From Candidatus Kapaibacterium sp. (GTDB taxonomy: Bacteria > Bacteroidota > Ignavibacteria > Kapaibacteriales > UBA961): DNA of 5,922 nucleotides. This document shows, one piece after another, positions 1 to 5,922 of this stretch. Every line of letters begins with the position of its first letter. Within the stretch, counting starts at the first letter, position 1. Made by a program: the position numbers and the translations under genes. The notes beneath the pieces are model-generated. The model was given only the letters and a program-made list of their open reading frames with translations, ran no database searches and had not been told where the DNA came from. The stretch is from positions 1 through 5,922 of the forward strand of contig JALRHN010000131.1 in NCBI GenBank assembly GCA_023259575.1, given 5' to 3'.

Positions 1-1596
1 ATATGAATGAGGCTTTTCTGCCTTAACCCAATCAGATATAATAAAGAAACTGTCTTCAATATTGATAAAAGATCGCTTTATATCAGCTTCATTATATGAA
101 GTTTCTAGATCCACATATTGAATACTGGGCAAAGAACATTGATTTCTGAAGTATACATCAGCTCCACCTGGTGATAAAGGAGCTCCATTTGGAGGGCCAT
201 TACCATCTATCAGAATACTATTATGATTTGCGGCTTGTCCTACCAAATCTCGCATTCCATATTGAAGATACCCTGGGTCTAATAATATTGGCCTACCATG
301 TGTCCACATCAAAAAACTTGCAGCATCACTTTGAGAATGGCCAGCACCCGATGTTCTTATTTTTCCATGTTTTCCATTAATATGGACATACCAATTATCT
401 GATTGATTTCCTGCTCTAAAAACTGCAGAACCTGCTTGATCAATTACTTGTAATCCTTGTTGTGGTGTATAACCAGAATATTGTAAAGCACTTAGATAAT
501 TTGCACGCATATCTACGGTAGATTGTAATTGCTGATTTAATGCTGATATAGTATAAGGATACACTAAACCTTGATCGTCAAATAAACCTAATTCAGGAAA
601 TCCAGAACCCATAAATGTATCCCCAATAGCAGGTAATGTTCCATCGGGTTGCATGATTGTCATTATCCATTGTGCTATATTTCTATATCGTTTATCATAG
701 AAAGGATGTCTTATTAATGAATTTTTTACTAAAAAAAATGTATCAGGATATACATGTTTCAAAGCCCTAAAAAAAGGAAGCATATTAAGCATTGCATATC
801 TGAAATAATGTGGTCCCTCGGAGTAGCCTGCCCTTCCGCTATCAGCAGATTGGCTAGCATCTGCTTTCCACATAATGTCCTCTATTGCACCCAATGCGGT
901 TTGTAACCATATTCTAGGTTGCTGTTCTGGATTAATTGTCTTATAATCAGACAAAATAACTGCAGACATTCCAATTGCCCCAGCCGTCATTAAAGAATGA
1001 TTATTTTTTACCGTTCCAAAAAAAGTAAATCCAAACACAGATTTTGTGGCTTCTTGATGAAAAGTAGAAGCAAATACTGAAAGCTTATTGAGTGCAGAAA
1101 CCATCAATATTGAATCAGATTGATTAAGTGCTTTTAATAGATCATAAGCAGATAATAAATCAATAAGCTCTTTGGACCTCCATTGCCAATCTTCATAAGC
1201 ATTTGGTGTTGTTATACTTAAATTCGGAATACTAGTATTTGTAGCAATAAGTATTTTCTGTGCTTTATCAATAAACTGCAGGATTTCTTCAGCAGATAAA
1301 TCCACAATTTCATTATTAATTATCTGTTTTCCGATATATGCACAAAAAGCTGCATTTTTTGCTAAGATTGCCCTTTGTCTTCTATCATTACTTTCTGTAT
1401 TACCACTTGGAATGGAAGATTTAGCCGAAGATAAAATACTTGGTAATAATTGCTTCAACATTGTTGAGGATATAATGCCAGATTTTTCTTCAGAATTGAT
1501 GATGCCAAATGGACGTATTTGCCCTTGCATAGAACATACTATACAGAATACGATTGAGACACAAATAGAGTACTGCTTAAGCATCTTGGGAGACAT
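1..1596 (-). CDS. Heparinase II/III-like secreted protein (polysaccharide lyase-type), 3' end cut off by window edge
   Basis: The frame is open from an ATG at 1596 to base 1: 532 codons without a stop, so the C-terminus is missing. Residues 1-25 look like a signal peptide (K4 and K7, then a hydrophobic stretch of about 9-21, followed by CSMQGQ), so the protein is probably exported. The middle, about 60-380, is mainly helical and fits the (alpha/alpha) toroid of these lyases. It has an NNH triplet (N198-N199-H200) and a GYSEGPHYFRY motif (257-267). In related lyases an Asn/His pair and a Tyr in such motifs form the active site. From about 390 the heparinase II/III C-terminal beta domain begins: AGHSQSD (H420, D424), then a GRPILLDPGY stretch, then NHNS (H458-N459). 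The family cleaves acidic polysaccharides such as heparin or alginate by beta-elimination; the substrate here cannot be read. The first 20 bases overlap the upstream DUF4199 gene, suggesting co-transcription. M5 (1584) is an alternative start. Confidence 0.88.
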   Translation of the reverse strand, partial: MSPKMLKQYSICVSIVFCIVCSMQGQIRPFGIINSEEKSGIISSTMLKQLLPSILSSAKSSIPSGNTESNDRRQRAILAKNAAFCAYIGKQIINNEIVDLSAEEILQFIDKAQKILIATNTSIPNLSITTPNAYEDWQWRSKELIDLLSAYDLLKALNQSDSILMVSALNKLSVFASTFHQEATKSVFGFTFFGTVKNNHSLMTAGAIGMSAVILSDYKTINPEQQPRIWLQTALGAIEDIMWKADASQSADSGRAGYSEGPHYFRYAMLNMLPFFRALKHVYPDTFFLVKNSLIRHPFYDKRYRNIAQWIMTIMQPDGTLPAIGDTFMGSGFPELGLFDDQGLVYPYTISALNQQLQSTVDMRANYLSALQYSGYTPQQGLQVIDQAGSAVFRAGNQSDNWYVHINGKHGKIRTSGAGHSQSDAASFLMWTHGRPILLDPGYLQYGMRDLVGQAANHNSILIDGNGPPNGAPLSPGGADVYFRNQCSLPSIQYVDLETSYNEADIKRSFINIEDSFFIISDWVKAEKPHSY

Positions 1597-2098
1597 TTTT
1601 TTGAATTGAAATAGTGGATTTCATAATAAATGCTGTAATAGCAGTTGTAATCAAACCCATAATAAATCCTCCAAATACAGATTGAAGAATATAAGAATCT
1701 AATGAAAAGTATGCAGAAGCATCTTTACTATTCATATAACCTTGTTTCACTGAAAATTGGATGGCATGTTCAAAAAAGTGAGGCGTAATCAAGGTAAAGC
1801 TTATATATGTCATAAATGGACTTAATGCAACTACAATTAATGTAATGGATAATCCATACATAAATGCTTGTTTGAAAGACATGACATTATCTAGATTTTT
1901 TCTTTTTTCCCACATCGCTAAAAAGTATATCAATACAGATGGAATTCCCATGAAATTGGTATACTTCGCATGTTCTTGAATATATATATCGTGTAAACCA
2001 CATAATTTTTCTGCCCAAACCCATGATAAACTCATAAGAAGGAAGAATAAAGACCATTTAATTTCTAGATAATATTTAGAAAAAAGGAGTGCAAACAT
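1577..2098 (-). CDS. DUF4199 family membrane protein
   Basis: This 173-residue protein matches the size and layout of the DUF4199 family, which is found mainly in Bacteroidota and has no known function. I see four likely membrane helices at about 13-30, 49-63, 78-104 and 137-158. A charged loop (WEKRKN, 63-68) follows helix 2, and the long loop between helices 3 and 4 (about 105-135) is polar. Family-like features are the IKW start of helix 1, the conserved tryptophan and glutamate at its end, the SFKQAF entry into helix 3 and a glycine-rich helix 4 (GGFIMGLITTAITAFIMK). It sits 48 bases after the oxidoreductase gene, and its last 20 bases overlap the heparinase-like gene, so translation of the two may be coupled. 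The ATG at 2098 has no clear Shine-Dalgarno sequence. The family call rests on recognition of the pattern and not on a search. Confidence 0.8.
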   Translation of the reverse strand: MFALLFSKYYLEIKWSLFFLLMSLSWVWAEKLCGLHDIYIQEHAKYTNFMGIPSVLIYFLAMWEKRKNLDNVMSFKQAFMYGLSITLIVVALSPFMTYISFTLITPHFFEHAIQFSVKQGYMNSKDASAYFSLDSYILQSVFGGFIMGLITTAITAFIMKSTISIQKNVSQDA

Positions 2099-2117
2099 CG
2101 TATTGAGACCAAATAAT

Positions 2118-2138
2118 TTTTCTGAAAATTACAGAAAA
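2118..2138. repeat. 7-base inverted repeat between oxidoreductase and DUF4199 genes
   Basis: TTTTCTG (2118-2124) and CAGAAAA (2132-2138) are perfect inverted copies around a 7-base AT-rich loop. The hairpin starts 8 bases after the oxidoreductase stop codon on the minus strand. It has only two G-C pairs and no proper U-tract on that strand, so it is at best a weak attenuator or an mRNA-end stabiliser. It could also be chance in AT-rich DNA. Confidence 0.35.
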
Positions 2139-2146
2139 TGTTTCAA

Positions 2147-3664
2147 CTATATATCTGTATGATTATGTTTTACAATCTTTTGTACAGCATTCATAGCACT
2201 CATAATCACCGCCGGAGTTCCTTGTCCTGGAAAAGCAGTATCACCAATGTGATAAAAATTCTTTAATCCATCATTATTTCTGGGTAATCCCAAAAAGCCG
2301 GTTTCTACACTATGTGGAATACCACCAACAAAACCCCGATGTCTTCCAGTATAATGTGCAAAAGTGACAGGAGTTCCTGCTTCTATGTATTCTTTCTGTG
2401 CATGTTCTAATTCTGGAAATATTCTATGTACTTCATTCATAATAAAAGTAAGCGTTTCTTGCTTTTTTTGCTCATAGATATCAGGAGGAATATCAAACCA
2501 TTGAGATGCCTCGGTATGAGTAGAAATAGTGATTGTATGCCAACCATGCGGTGCTTTTTTTAGATCATCAGACATAGAATATGTCATAAAAAAAGAATCT
2601 CCTTCACAATGAGGAATAGTACTTATTGTATGAACTTGATTATATACACTTTGTGGCATAAAATCGGATTCTACGGCAAAATAAACAGTAAAAGCTCCCC
2701 ATGCTTTGGGAAATGATTCTGCATATGATTGTGCTTTAGTATGAATTGAAGAATCAGACGTAATTTCGGAAAGATTCCAAATCGGAATACTTGAAATCAA
2801 ATAAGTGCATGTATATTCATTGCCTTTAGCAGTATACACAGCATATTCACCAGATGGTGTATTCTTGATACTTATTATTTCTTCTTTCATAATCAAAGCA
2901 CCATTATGCTTTCTAAAAGAATCAAGCATTAACTGGGCAGGTTTAACAATTCCTCCAATTGGATAATATGTTTCTGAAGGATATGCCAAACCCATTGCAC
3001 CTGTTACAATAGGTGCAGAATCACTGAAACTTTGAGTACTAATCAATAATTGCTCATTGATAAATCGCTTAAAAAGAGCATTATGATGTAATCCATGCTT
3101 TTCTAAAAGAATATCCATTGGACGGAAAAGCTGAACTAATAAAGGAAGGGCTTTAATATTAGAAAGTCTACTAGCAATTGAGAATATATCCTTGATATTC
3201 GATGGTGGAAATTCAGGATTTTTGTCTATTAATTCCCAAATTGCATTGTCAATAGCATATATATCATTCCAAAAACCAGCTTGTCCTTTTTTTCCAAAAT
3301 GAGACTCAGCTTCTTGTATCCATTGTTGTTTATCTTGATATCTGATAATTTTTTTATCATCTAGATAAATAATCATTGCTGGATCTAAATGCTTCAGTTC
3401 TGGAGAAATCTGCAATGCATCAAATAATTTACCTAAAGGTTGATGTTTTTGTACACCACTTAATGTTGTAGCTCCAACATCAAAAGAGAATTTCATTCTT
3501 CTAAAAAAAGAAGCACAACCGCCAATAGAAGTATGTTTTTCTAATAAAGTACAGGAAAAGCCCTGTTTAGCAAGTAAAGAAGCAGCAGCAAGACCACTAT
3601 ATCCAGCGCCAATAACGATACAGTCAGATTTCATGTATATACTCGGATTTTTATTCAAAACCAT
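2147..3664 (-). CDS. FAD-dependent oxidoreductase of the CrtI/CrtD/carotenoid isomerase superfamily
   Basis: The 505-residue length is normal for carotene desaturases and isomerases (about 490-520). The N-terminus has a dinucleotide-binding fold: VIGAGYSGLAAA with G19-x-G21-x2-G24, then the ribose-binding E42, then IGGCASFFRR (47-56) and FDVGATTLSG (61-70). The GGCAS...FDVGAT block resembles cyanobacterial CrtD-type C-3',4' desaturases more than ordinary phytoene desaturases. The C-terminus has GRHRGFVGG (440-448) and then the FAD-binding signature IGD (473-475) followed by FPGQGTPAV (478-486), typical of this superfamily. Such enzymes desaturate or isomerise carotenoids (or saturate retinol) at the membrane surface; the substrate cannot be told from sequence. 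No other carotenoid gene is visible. The start is uncertain: M11 (ATG at 3634) lies right before the Rossmann fold and may be the true start. Neither ATG has a well-spaced Shine-Dalgarno sequence. It is the first gene of the minus-strand group. Confidence 0.87.
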   Translation of the reverse strand: MVLNKNPSIYMKSDCIVIGAGYSGLAAASLLAKQGFSCTLLEKHTSIGGCASFFRRMKFSFDVGATTLSGVQKHQPLGKLFDALQISPELKHLDPAMIIYLDDKKIIRYQDKQQWIQEAESHFGKKGQAGFWNDIYAIDNAIWELIDKNPEFPPSNIKDIFSIASRLSNIKALPLLVQLFRPMDILLEKHGLHHNALFKRFINEQLLISTQSFSDSAPIVTGAMGLAYPSETYYPIGGIVKPAQLMLDSFRKHNGALIMKEEIISIKNTPSGEYAVYTAKGNEYTCTYLISSIPIWNLSEITSDSSIHTKAQSYAESFPKAWGAFTVYFAVESDFMPQSVYNQVHTISTIPHCEGDSFFMTYSMSDDLKKAPHGWHTITISTHTEASQWFDIPPDIYEQKKQETLTFIMNEVHRIFPELEHAQKEYIEAGTPVTFAHYTGRHRGFVGGIPHSVETGFLGLPRNNDGLKNFYHIGDTAFPGQGTPAVIMSAMNAVQKIVKHNHTDI

Positions 3665-3669
3665 GCTTT

Positions 3670-3708
3670 ATAATCATCAAGTTCCTATGCAATCAAATAG
3701 ATGATTAT
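3670..3708. repeat. Perfect 9-base inverted repeat with 21-base spacer
   Basis: ATAATCATC (3670-3678) and GATGATTAT (3700-3708) are perfect inverted copies. The inner arm ends 5 bases before the oxidoreductase ATG at 3664, so the repeat would lie in that gene's leader or over its promoter. The arm centres are 30 bases, about three helical turns, apart, so a protein dimer could bind both arms on one face of the DNA. An mRNA stem is the other possibility. The role is inferred. Confidence 0.4.
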
Positions 3709-3737
3709 TGCAAATGTGCTCATAATAAGTTGATTGC
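3689..3737. repeat. Perfect 8-base inverted repeat with 33-base spacer
   Basis: GCAATCAA (3689-3696) and TTGATTGC (3730-3737) are perfect inverted copies. The pair interleaves with the 9-base repeat at 3670-3708, and its right arm ends just before the yebC promoter box at 3742. A further short match, TGCAAT (3688-3693) with ATTGCA (3707-3712), uses part of the same left arm. The arms could be operator half-sites or chance in AT-rich DNA. Confidence 0.35.
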
Positions 3738-3741
3738 TTTG

Positions 3742-3749
3742 TATTTTTG
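3742..3749 (+). promoter_or_regulatory. Candidate Bacteroidota-type -7 promoter box for yebC-menA-MFS
   Basis: TATTTTTG matches the Bacteroidota housekeeping consensus TAnnTTTG exactly. It would start transcription near 3755, about 30 bases before the yebC ATG. The matching -33 TTG element is not clear at the usual 19-21 base distance: the nearest candidates, TGTG at 3715-3718 and TTG at 3708-3710, are too far. The call rests on the -7 box and its position. Confidence 0.5.
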
Positions 3750-3766
3750 TGTCGAATTATATGCAA

Positions 3767-3776
3767 CAATTAATTG
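3767..3776. repeat. 10-base perfect palindrome in the yebC leader
   Basis: CAATTAATTG reads the same on both strands. It lies between the predicted transcription start and the ATG and touches the GGAAG ribosome-binding sequence (3775-3779). It could be a small operator; equally, such a palindrome is not rare in AT-rich DNA. Confidence 0.3.
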
Positions 3777-3779
3777 GAA
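3775..3779 (+). promoter_or_regulatory. Shine-Dalgarno-like site fixing the yebC start at 3787
   Basis: GGAAG lies 7 bases before the ATG at 3787 and is the only reasonable ribosome-binding sequence near any start in this window. It supports 3787 over the in-frame ATG at 3730, which lies upstream of the promoter box. Confidence 0.45.
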
Positions 3780-3786
3780 GAGCATC

Positions 3787-4494
3787 ATGGGTAGGATTTT
3801 TGAAAAACGTAAACATAAGATGTTTGCCAGATTTGATAAAATGGCAAAAGCATTTACTAGGATAGGCAAAGAAATCGCGATAGCAGCAAAAGTTGGTGGA
3901 CCTGATCCCGCTGGAAATCCTCGTCTTAGGGCTGCAATGCAGGCTGCAAAGGCTAATAATATGCCCAAAGATCGAGTAGAAGCAGCAATTAAAAGAGCAG
4001 CAGGTAAGGATGCATTAGATTTACAAGAAATAGTGTACGAAGCATATGGTCCATATGGCGTGGCTATTGTTTTAGAAGCAGCTACTGATAATCCAACAAG
4101 AACAGTAGCAAATATCAGAAGCTATCTTAATAAAAGTAATGGCTCTTTGGCTACATCTGGAGCTTTAGAATTTTTGTTTCAGCGCAGAGGAGTTTTTTGT
4201 ATTTCATTAGAAGGTAAATCCATCGATGATATGGAAATGGACCTAATTGATGCTGGTGCAGAAGATATAGAAATAGAAGAAAATGAAGTTTTAGCATATA
4301 CAGACTTCAATAATTTTGTGCATATGCAAAGATCTCTAGAAGAAAAAGGAATTGAAATGCTTAGTGCTAATCTTCAAAGAGTTCCAAATAATACAGTTGC
4401 TTTAACAGAAGAACAAATGGACGATGTCTTAAAATTAATAGATAAGCTTGAAGAAGATGAAGATATACAAAATGTATTTCATAATATAGCTTAA
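3787..4494 (+). CDS. yebC: YebC/TACO1 family transcriptional regulator or translation factor
   Basis: The 235-residue product is nearly the usual YebC length. It opens with MGRIFEKRKHKMFARFDKMAK, followed by KAFTRIGKEI (21-30), GGPDPAGNPRLRAAMQAAKANNMPKD (37-62, in two halves around NPRLR) and VEAAIKRA, which are family hallmarks of the N-terminal helical domain. The second part has YEAYGPYGVAIVLEAATDN (84-102), the TRTVANIRS block and GALEFLFQRRG, then an acidic stretch (about 150-170) and an acidic C-terminus. Family members were first described as DNA-binding regulators (PmpR). Bacterial YebC and mitochondrial TACO1 are now linked to translation, notably of proline-rich stretches. The frame is open back to an ATG at 3730, but that extension has no family similarity and precedes the promoter box, so 3787 is chosen. 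It leads the yebC-menA-MFS group; menA follows after 8 bases. Confidence 0.95.
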   Translation: MGRIFEKRKHKMFARFDKMAKAFTRIGKEIAIAAKVGGPDPAGNPRLRAAMQAAKANNMPKDRVEAAIKRAAGKDALDLQEIVYEAYGPYGVAIVLEAATDNPTRTVANIRSYLNKSNGSLATSGALEFLFQRRGVFCISLEGKSIDDMEMDLIDAGAEDIEIEENEVLAYTDFNNFVHMQRSLEEKGIEMLSANLQRVPNNTVALTEEQMDDVLKLIDKLEEDEDIQNVFHNIA

Positions 4495-4502
4495 GAGATT
4501 TC

Positions 4503-5390
4503 ATGGCACCCCTAAGCGCATGGATTTCTGCTGCACGCATGAGAATTTTACCAGCAAGTGCAATCCCAACATGCATTGGAATAGTACTTGCTGCACAAGA
4601 GGGACATTTTGATTTGTTTACAGCATTCATAACCCTTCTATGTGCTATGATGCTTCAAACAACTTCGAATTTGCTTAATGATTTATATGATTTTAAACAT
4701 GGAGCAGATTTTAAAAGGATTGGACCACCAAGAGCCGTTGCTTCTGGTGCCATAAGCGAACAATCTATGCGCCAAGTATCATGGATTTTTTTCATGGTAA
4801 CCTTTGCTATTGGATTGATTCTAGTGCAAAAAGCTGGGTGGCCAATTTTATTAATAGGTGTTTTTTCTTTATGGGGTGCATTTGCTTACACTGGTGGACC
4901 ATATCCCCTTGCATATCATGCACTTGGAGAAGCTTGTGCATTTGTATTTTATGGGATTATACCTGTTTGGGGAAGCTATTATATTCAAATCCCTGGGACT
5001 GATTATACTATTTCTGTAGGAATTACTGGAATAATCATGGGTTTATTTGCTGCTAAAATTTTGCTTGTAAATAATATTCGAGATATTGAGACAGATCCTC
5101 CAGCTGGTAAGATTACTTTAGCTGTTCACTTAGGTGAAAAGAAATCAAGAATCTTCTATATAATCCTTATGTCTTTGTCTTATATTCTGTTGCTTTTACT
5201 AGCATATTACAAACAATCTCTTTCAATCCTTTTGCCTTTAGTTTTGATTCCATTTGCACTTTCTTTATCAAAAAATATCATACAATTACCTAAAGCTCAA
5301 TTAACATCGGTGCTCCAAAAAACAGCAATTCATTTATTTGCTTTTGGTTTGCTTTTAGGAATTGGTATCGTATTGTCTATACAATTTTAA
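4503..5390 (+). CDS. menA: 1,4-dihydroxy-2-naphthoate polyprenyltransferase (menaquinone synthesis)
   Basis: This 295-residue integral membrane protein of the UbiA family attaches the polyprenyl tail to 1,4-dihydroxy-2-naphthoate, giving demethylmenaquinone, the step before the MenG/UbiE methylation. The first Asp-rich motif is complete: N59-D60-x2-D63, then G67-x-D69, followed by KRIGPPRAVASGAIS (71-85), which is the MenA form of this motif. The second motif is NNIRDIETD (190-198, with D194 and D198) followed by GKITLAVHLG (202-211), again typical of MenA rather than UbiA or chlorophyll synthase. These Asp residues bind Mg and the prenyl diphosphate. About eight or nine hydrophobic helices fill the rest, as expected. 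The length is normal. The ATG at 4503 lies 8 bases after the yebC stop with only a weak AGAG before it; M13 is an alternative start. The gene implies respiration with menaquinone, the usual quinone of Bacteroidota. Confidence 0.94.
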   Translation: MAPLSAWISAARMRILPASAIPTCIGIVLAAQEGHFDLFTAFITLLCAMMLQTTSNLLNDLYDFKHGADFKRIGPPRAVASGAISEQSMRQVSWIFFMVTFAIGLILVQKAGWPILLIGVFSLWGAFAYTGGPYPLAYHALGEACAFVFYGIIPVWGSYYIQIPGTDYTISVGITGIIMGLFAAKILLVNNIRDIETDPPAGKITLAVHLGEKKSRIFYIILMSLSYILLLLLAYYKQSLSILLPLVLIPFALSLSKNIIQLPKAQLTSVLQKTAIHLFAFGLLLGIGIVLSIQF

Positions 5391-5400
5391 TATTACATAC

Positions 5401-5922
5401 ATGACATCACTTGGCAAGATTAGTAAAATTATACTCCTTTTAGCAAGTAGCCTAACTGTGATGTCTGTATCTGCAATTTCACCAGCTCTTCCTAAAATCG
5501 CAGAAGCTTTTGCATATTTACCAAATGCGGTGTTTCTTGTAAAATTAATGCTTACTATACCAAGCTTAATAATAGCATGCACAGCTCCATTTGCTGGGAT
5601 TATCATTGATAAAGGTAAAAGAAAAACATTATTAGTTGTTTCACTTGTACTTTATGCTCTTACAGGAACTACAGGTTTATATCTAGATTCAATCGAAGGT
5701 TTTTTGATTGCCAGGGCATTTTTAGGAATATCAGTAGCAGGAATCATGACATCTGCTCAAACTTTAATTGCAGATTATTATTACGGGGAAGAACGTAATA
5801 AAGCACTTGGATTACAGGGTACTTTTATCTCTTTTGGTGGTGTTCTTTTTGTTGCAATTGCATGCCTATTAGCTACTATGTCATGGCGCTACCCTTTCAG
5901 TTTATATGGTCTTCCTTTATTA
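5401..5922 (+). CDS. Major facilitator superfamily transporter, 3' end cut off by window edge
   Basis: The frame is open from the ATG at 5401 to the last base (174 codons, no stop), so roughly the first six of an expected 12 helices are present. Likely helices are at about 7-28, 44-65, 76-95, 101-123, 137-158 and from 164 on. MFS motif A is clear between helices 2 and 3: GIIIDKGKRK (66-75), with D70 and the basic cluster. Helix 4 carries the RAFLGISVAG segment (105-114) with R105, and the loop after it is YYYGEERNKALGLQG (126-140). This is the layout of proton-driven drug or metabolite exporters and of sugar or siderophore carriers, and the substrate cannot be assigned from the half that is visible. 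It starts 10 bases after menA, so co-transcription with yebC and menA is likely. No Shine-Dalgarno sequence is visible. Confidence 0.88.
   Translation, partial: MTSLGKISKIILLLASSLTVMSVSAISPALPKIAEAFAYLPNAVFLVKLMLTIPSLIIACTAPFAGIIIDKGKRKTLLVVSLVLYALTGTTGLYLDSIEGFLIARAFLGISVAGIMTSAQTLIADYYYGEERNKALGLQGTFISFGGVLFVAIACLLATMSWRYPFSLYGLPLL

Larger units (their letters stand above)
3665..3786. promoter_or_regulatory. Divergent intergenic region between the oxidoreductase and yebC
   Basis: These 122 bases separate the only two genes in the window that point away from each other, so promoters for both groups are expected here. The yebC side has a good TAnnTTTG box. On the minus strand I find only one-mismatch versions, TCTATTTG (3703-3696) and CACATTTG (3716-3709), so that promoter is unresolved. 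Several inverted repeats lie in this stretch and are listed separately. Confidence 0.6.

Noticed and set aside
171..380. 69-codon plus-strand frame inside the heparinase-like gene
   Set aside because: It lies opposite the most conserved part of the heparinase II/III domain and has no domain of its own. The same applies to the 65-codon plus-strand frame at 1412-1609.
1530..1596. Lipoprotein signal in the heparinase-like protein, suggested by C12, C18 and C21
   Set aside because: None of the cysteines is preceded by a lipobox (the residues before C18 and C21 are V-F and I-V), so an ordinary signal peptide is more likely.
2099..2146. Rho-independent terminator ending the oxidoreductase transcript
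   Set aside because: The 7-base stem has only two G-C pairs and is followed on the minus strand by mixed A/T and not a U-run. It is kept only as an inverted repeat.
3730..3786. In-frame N-terminal extension of yebC by 19 residues from the ATG at 3730
   Set aside because: YebC proteins of this type begin MGR-x-FE, which matches the ATG at 3787. The extension has no family similarity and contains the candidate promoter box, and a GGAAG site precedes 3787.
3720..3968. 82-codon minus-strand frame opposite the start of yebC
   Set aside because: It is antisense to a strongly conserved part of yebC, has no recognisable domain, and is best explained as a by-product of yebC codon use.
4367..4630. 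87-codon minus-strand frame across the yebC-menA junction
   Set aside because: It spans the ends of two clear genes on the other strand and matches no family I recognise.
4781..5002. 73-codon plus-strand frame inside menA
   Set aside because: It is an out-of-frame reading of a membrane protein gene, rich in Trp and Cys, with no support. The minus-strand frame at 5355-5606 opposite the MFS start was rejected for the same reason.

Overview
The window holds six genes in two divergent groups around a 122-base intergenic region (3665-3786). The DNA is AT-rich. A DUF4199 membrane protein, a YebC of the form that begins MGR-x-FE, a menaquinone-type prenyltransferase, a TAnnTTTG-like promoter box and mostly Shine-Dalgarno-poor starts together suggest a member of the Bacteroidota or a close relative. 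The presence of a carotenoid-desaturase-like gene and a secreted polysaccharide-lyase-like gene would fit a pigmented, free-living, Cytophaga-like bacterium, but the genus cannot be read from this window.

Minus strand, read from 3664 down to 1: (a) an FAD-dependent oxidoreductase of the CrtI/CrtD/carotenoid isomerase superfamily (2147-3664); (b) after 48 bases, a small four-helix DUF4199 membrane protein (1577-2098); (c) overlapping it by 20 bases, a secreted heparinase II/III-like protein that runs off the left edge (1-1596; 532 codons visible, no stop). The spacing fits one transcript, but the three products share no obvious pathway.

Plus strand, read from 3787 to the right edge: (d) yebC, a YebC/TACO1 family protein (3787-4494); (e) 8 bases later, menA, the prenyltransferase that makes demethylmenaquinone (4503-5390); (f) 10 bases later, the N-terminal half of a major facilitator superfamily transporter (5401-5922, cut by the right edge). 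These are very tightly packed and probably co-transcribed.

The intergenic region carries a good -7-type box for the yebC side, a 10-base palindrome in the presumed yebC leader, and two interleaved perfect inverted repeats (9-base and 8-base arms). These are the only non-coding structures of note, apart from a 7-base hairpin between the oxidoreductase and DUF4199 genes. I see no RNA genes, mobile elements, CRISPR arrays or phage genes. Nothing here amounts to a convincing new biological system. The most worthwhile leads are the unexplained gene grouping on the minus strand and the repeats in the divergent promoter region.
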